Source: Pseudoxanthomonas sp. J31 (GTDB lineage Bacteria > Pseudomonadota > Gammaproteobacteria > Xanthomonadales > Xanthomonadaceae). From it: 64,000 nucleotides of DNA. This document shows, piece by piece, positions 63,305-64,000 of this stretch (positions are counted from its first letter, which is position 1; every line of letters starts with the position of its first letter). The translations under genes and the position numbers were made by a program. The stretch lies in assembly GCF_000510725.1 (NCBI RefSeq), contig NZ_AZNZ01000001.1:664297-728296 (forward strand). The letters run 5' to 3'. A model generated the notes under the pieces. It was not told the DNA's origin. It saw only the letters and a list, made by a program, of their open reading frames with translations, and searched no databases.

Positions 63305-64000
63305 TCACTCGCGCAGGAAGTCCAGCAGGTCCTGGTTGAGCTGGTCCTGGTGCGTATCGGTGATGCCGTGCGGGCCGCCGGGGTACAGCTTCACCCGGGC
63401 GTGCTTCACGTACTTCGGCACCGCCTTGGCGGAGATCTCCACCGGCACGACCTGGTCGTCCTCGCCATGGATCACCAGGGTCGGCACGTCGAACTTCTTG
63501 AGGTCATCGCGGAAGTCGGTGGCCGAGAACGCGGCGATCGAGTCGTAGGTGTTCTTGTGGCCGCCCTGCATGCCCTGCGCCCAGAACGACTGGATCAGGC
63601 CCTGGTTGGGCTTGGCACCCGGGCGGTTGAAGCCGAAGAACGGGCCGGAGGCGATATCCAGGTACTGCTGCGAGCGGTTGGCCCGGGCCGCGGCGCGGAA
63701 GCCGTCGAACACGTCCTGCGGGATGCCTTCCGGGTTGTCCGCGGTCTTCAGCATGAACGGGGTCACCGCGCCCACCAGCGCGACCTTCTTCACCCGCGAG
63801 GTGCCGTGGCGGCCGATGTAGCGCGCGACCTCGCCACCGCCGGTGGAGAAGCCGACCAGGGTGGCGTCGCGCAGGTCCAGGGCCTCGATCACCGCGGCCA
63901 GGTCGTCGGCGTAGTGGTCCATGTCGTTGCCGTCCCACGGCTGGCTGGAACGGCCGTGGCCGCGGCGGTCATGGGCGACGACGCGGAAGCCGTGGTCGGC
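63305..64000 (-). CDS. Alpha/beta hydrolase, non-heme chloroperoxidase type (N terminus outside window)
   Basis: The first part lies beyond position 64000; about 231 residues are visible, beginning in [24 protein letters not shown]. The alpha/beta-hydrolase nucleophile elbow is GFSTGGGE, with the Ser in the usual place; the acid is in HGEDDQVVP and the catalytic His in [19 protein letters not shown] and the whole layout match the cofactor-free haloperoxidase/esterase (BpoC/Cpo) group. The natural substrate is unknown. It is convergent with the GNAT gene. Confidence 0.87.
   Translation of the reverse strand, partial: ADHGFRVVAHDRRGHGRSSQPWDGNDMDHYADDLAAVIEALDLRDATLVGFSTGGGEVARYIGRHGTSRVKKVALVGAVTPFMLKTADNPEGIPQDVFDGFRAAARANRSQQYLDIASGPFFGFNRPGAKPNQGLIQSFWAQGMQGGHKNTYDSIAAFSATDFRDDLKKFDVPTLVIHGEDDQVVPVEISAKAVPKYVKHARVKLYPGGPHGITDTHQDQLNQDLLDFLRE

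Overview
The window is one contiguous piece of a very GC-rich (about 70 % by eye) gammaproteobacterial chromosome. Gene content and order point to the family Xanthomonadaceae/Lysobacteraceae (Lysobacter, Luteimonas, Pseudoxanthomonas or Stenotrophomonas type). The clues are pilS-pilR beside sucCD, an otsB-GH15-otsA trehalose cluster, an ampR/Tat-exported class A beta-lactamase pair like the L2 system, several TonB-dependent receptors, a DUF3011 protein and AATCACG-type heptamer repeats. I saw no tRNA, rRNA, CRISPR array, insertion sequence or prophage gene. Coding density is about 95 % and codon use looks uniform, so this is mostly core genome with a few accessory blocks.

Layout. 1-2.5 kb: hemW (cut by the window edge), rdgB and rph on the minus strand, diverging from yicC. 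2.5-4.2 kb: a two-gene ABC exporter on the minus strand, sitting between yicC and gmk. 4.5-17.1 kb: a long run of plus-strand genes: gmk, rpoZ, a sugar-nucleotide-type SDR, a family 2 glycosyltransferase, mrcB (PBP1b), a lipoprotein, a YoaA/DinG-type helicase, tsaB, dgkA, a TerC protein, lgt, thyA and folA. 17.1-22.3 kb: minus-strand apaH, apaG and rsmA, then the PilR/PilS two-component system. 22.4-29.3 kb: sucC, sucD, nadE, bamD (minus), rluD and pgeF. 29.4-34.2 kb: a DUF481 outer-membrane protein and the otsA/GH15/otsB operon (all minus).

34.2-42.9 kb is the most accessory-looking block. It holds two unrelated TonB-dependent receptors facing away from each other around a DUF3574 lipoprotein, an NCS2-type nucleobase permease, and two DUF genes (DUF3014, DUF4166). 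42.9-49.1 kb: a GIY-YIG protein, clpB with a recognisable heat-shock promoter, metY, and a YbaL-type cation/proton antiporter. 49.5-56.0 kb: a third TonB receptor (paralogous to the first), an ABC-F ATPase, and the divergent ampR/beta-lactamase pair. 56.3-64 kb: fmdB behind a strong sigma-32-like promoter, a small membrane protein, heptamer repeats, a DUF3011 protein, an OpgB-type phosphoglycerol transferase, aspS, a small protein with a very acidic tail overlapping a GNAT acetyltransferase gene, and an alpha/beta hydrolase cut by the window end.

The genes serve envelope building (mrcB, lgt, dgkA, bamD, opgB, TonB receptors), nucleotide and cofactor metabolism (rdgB, gmk, thyA, folA, nadE), RNA and translation quality control (rph, yicC, rsmA, rluD, tsaB, aspS), osmoprotection (otsAB), stress response (clpB, apaH, beta-lactamase) and twitching-motility control (pilRS). 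I did not find a wholly new multi-gene system. The observations most worth following up are the heat-shock-type promoter in front of fmdB, the Arg-for-Lys change in the KTG motif of the L2-like beta-lactamase, the TonB-receptor/purine-permease neighbourhood, and the overlapping acidic-tail/GNAT gene pair.
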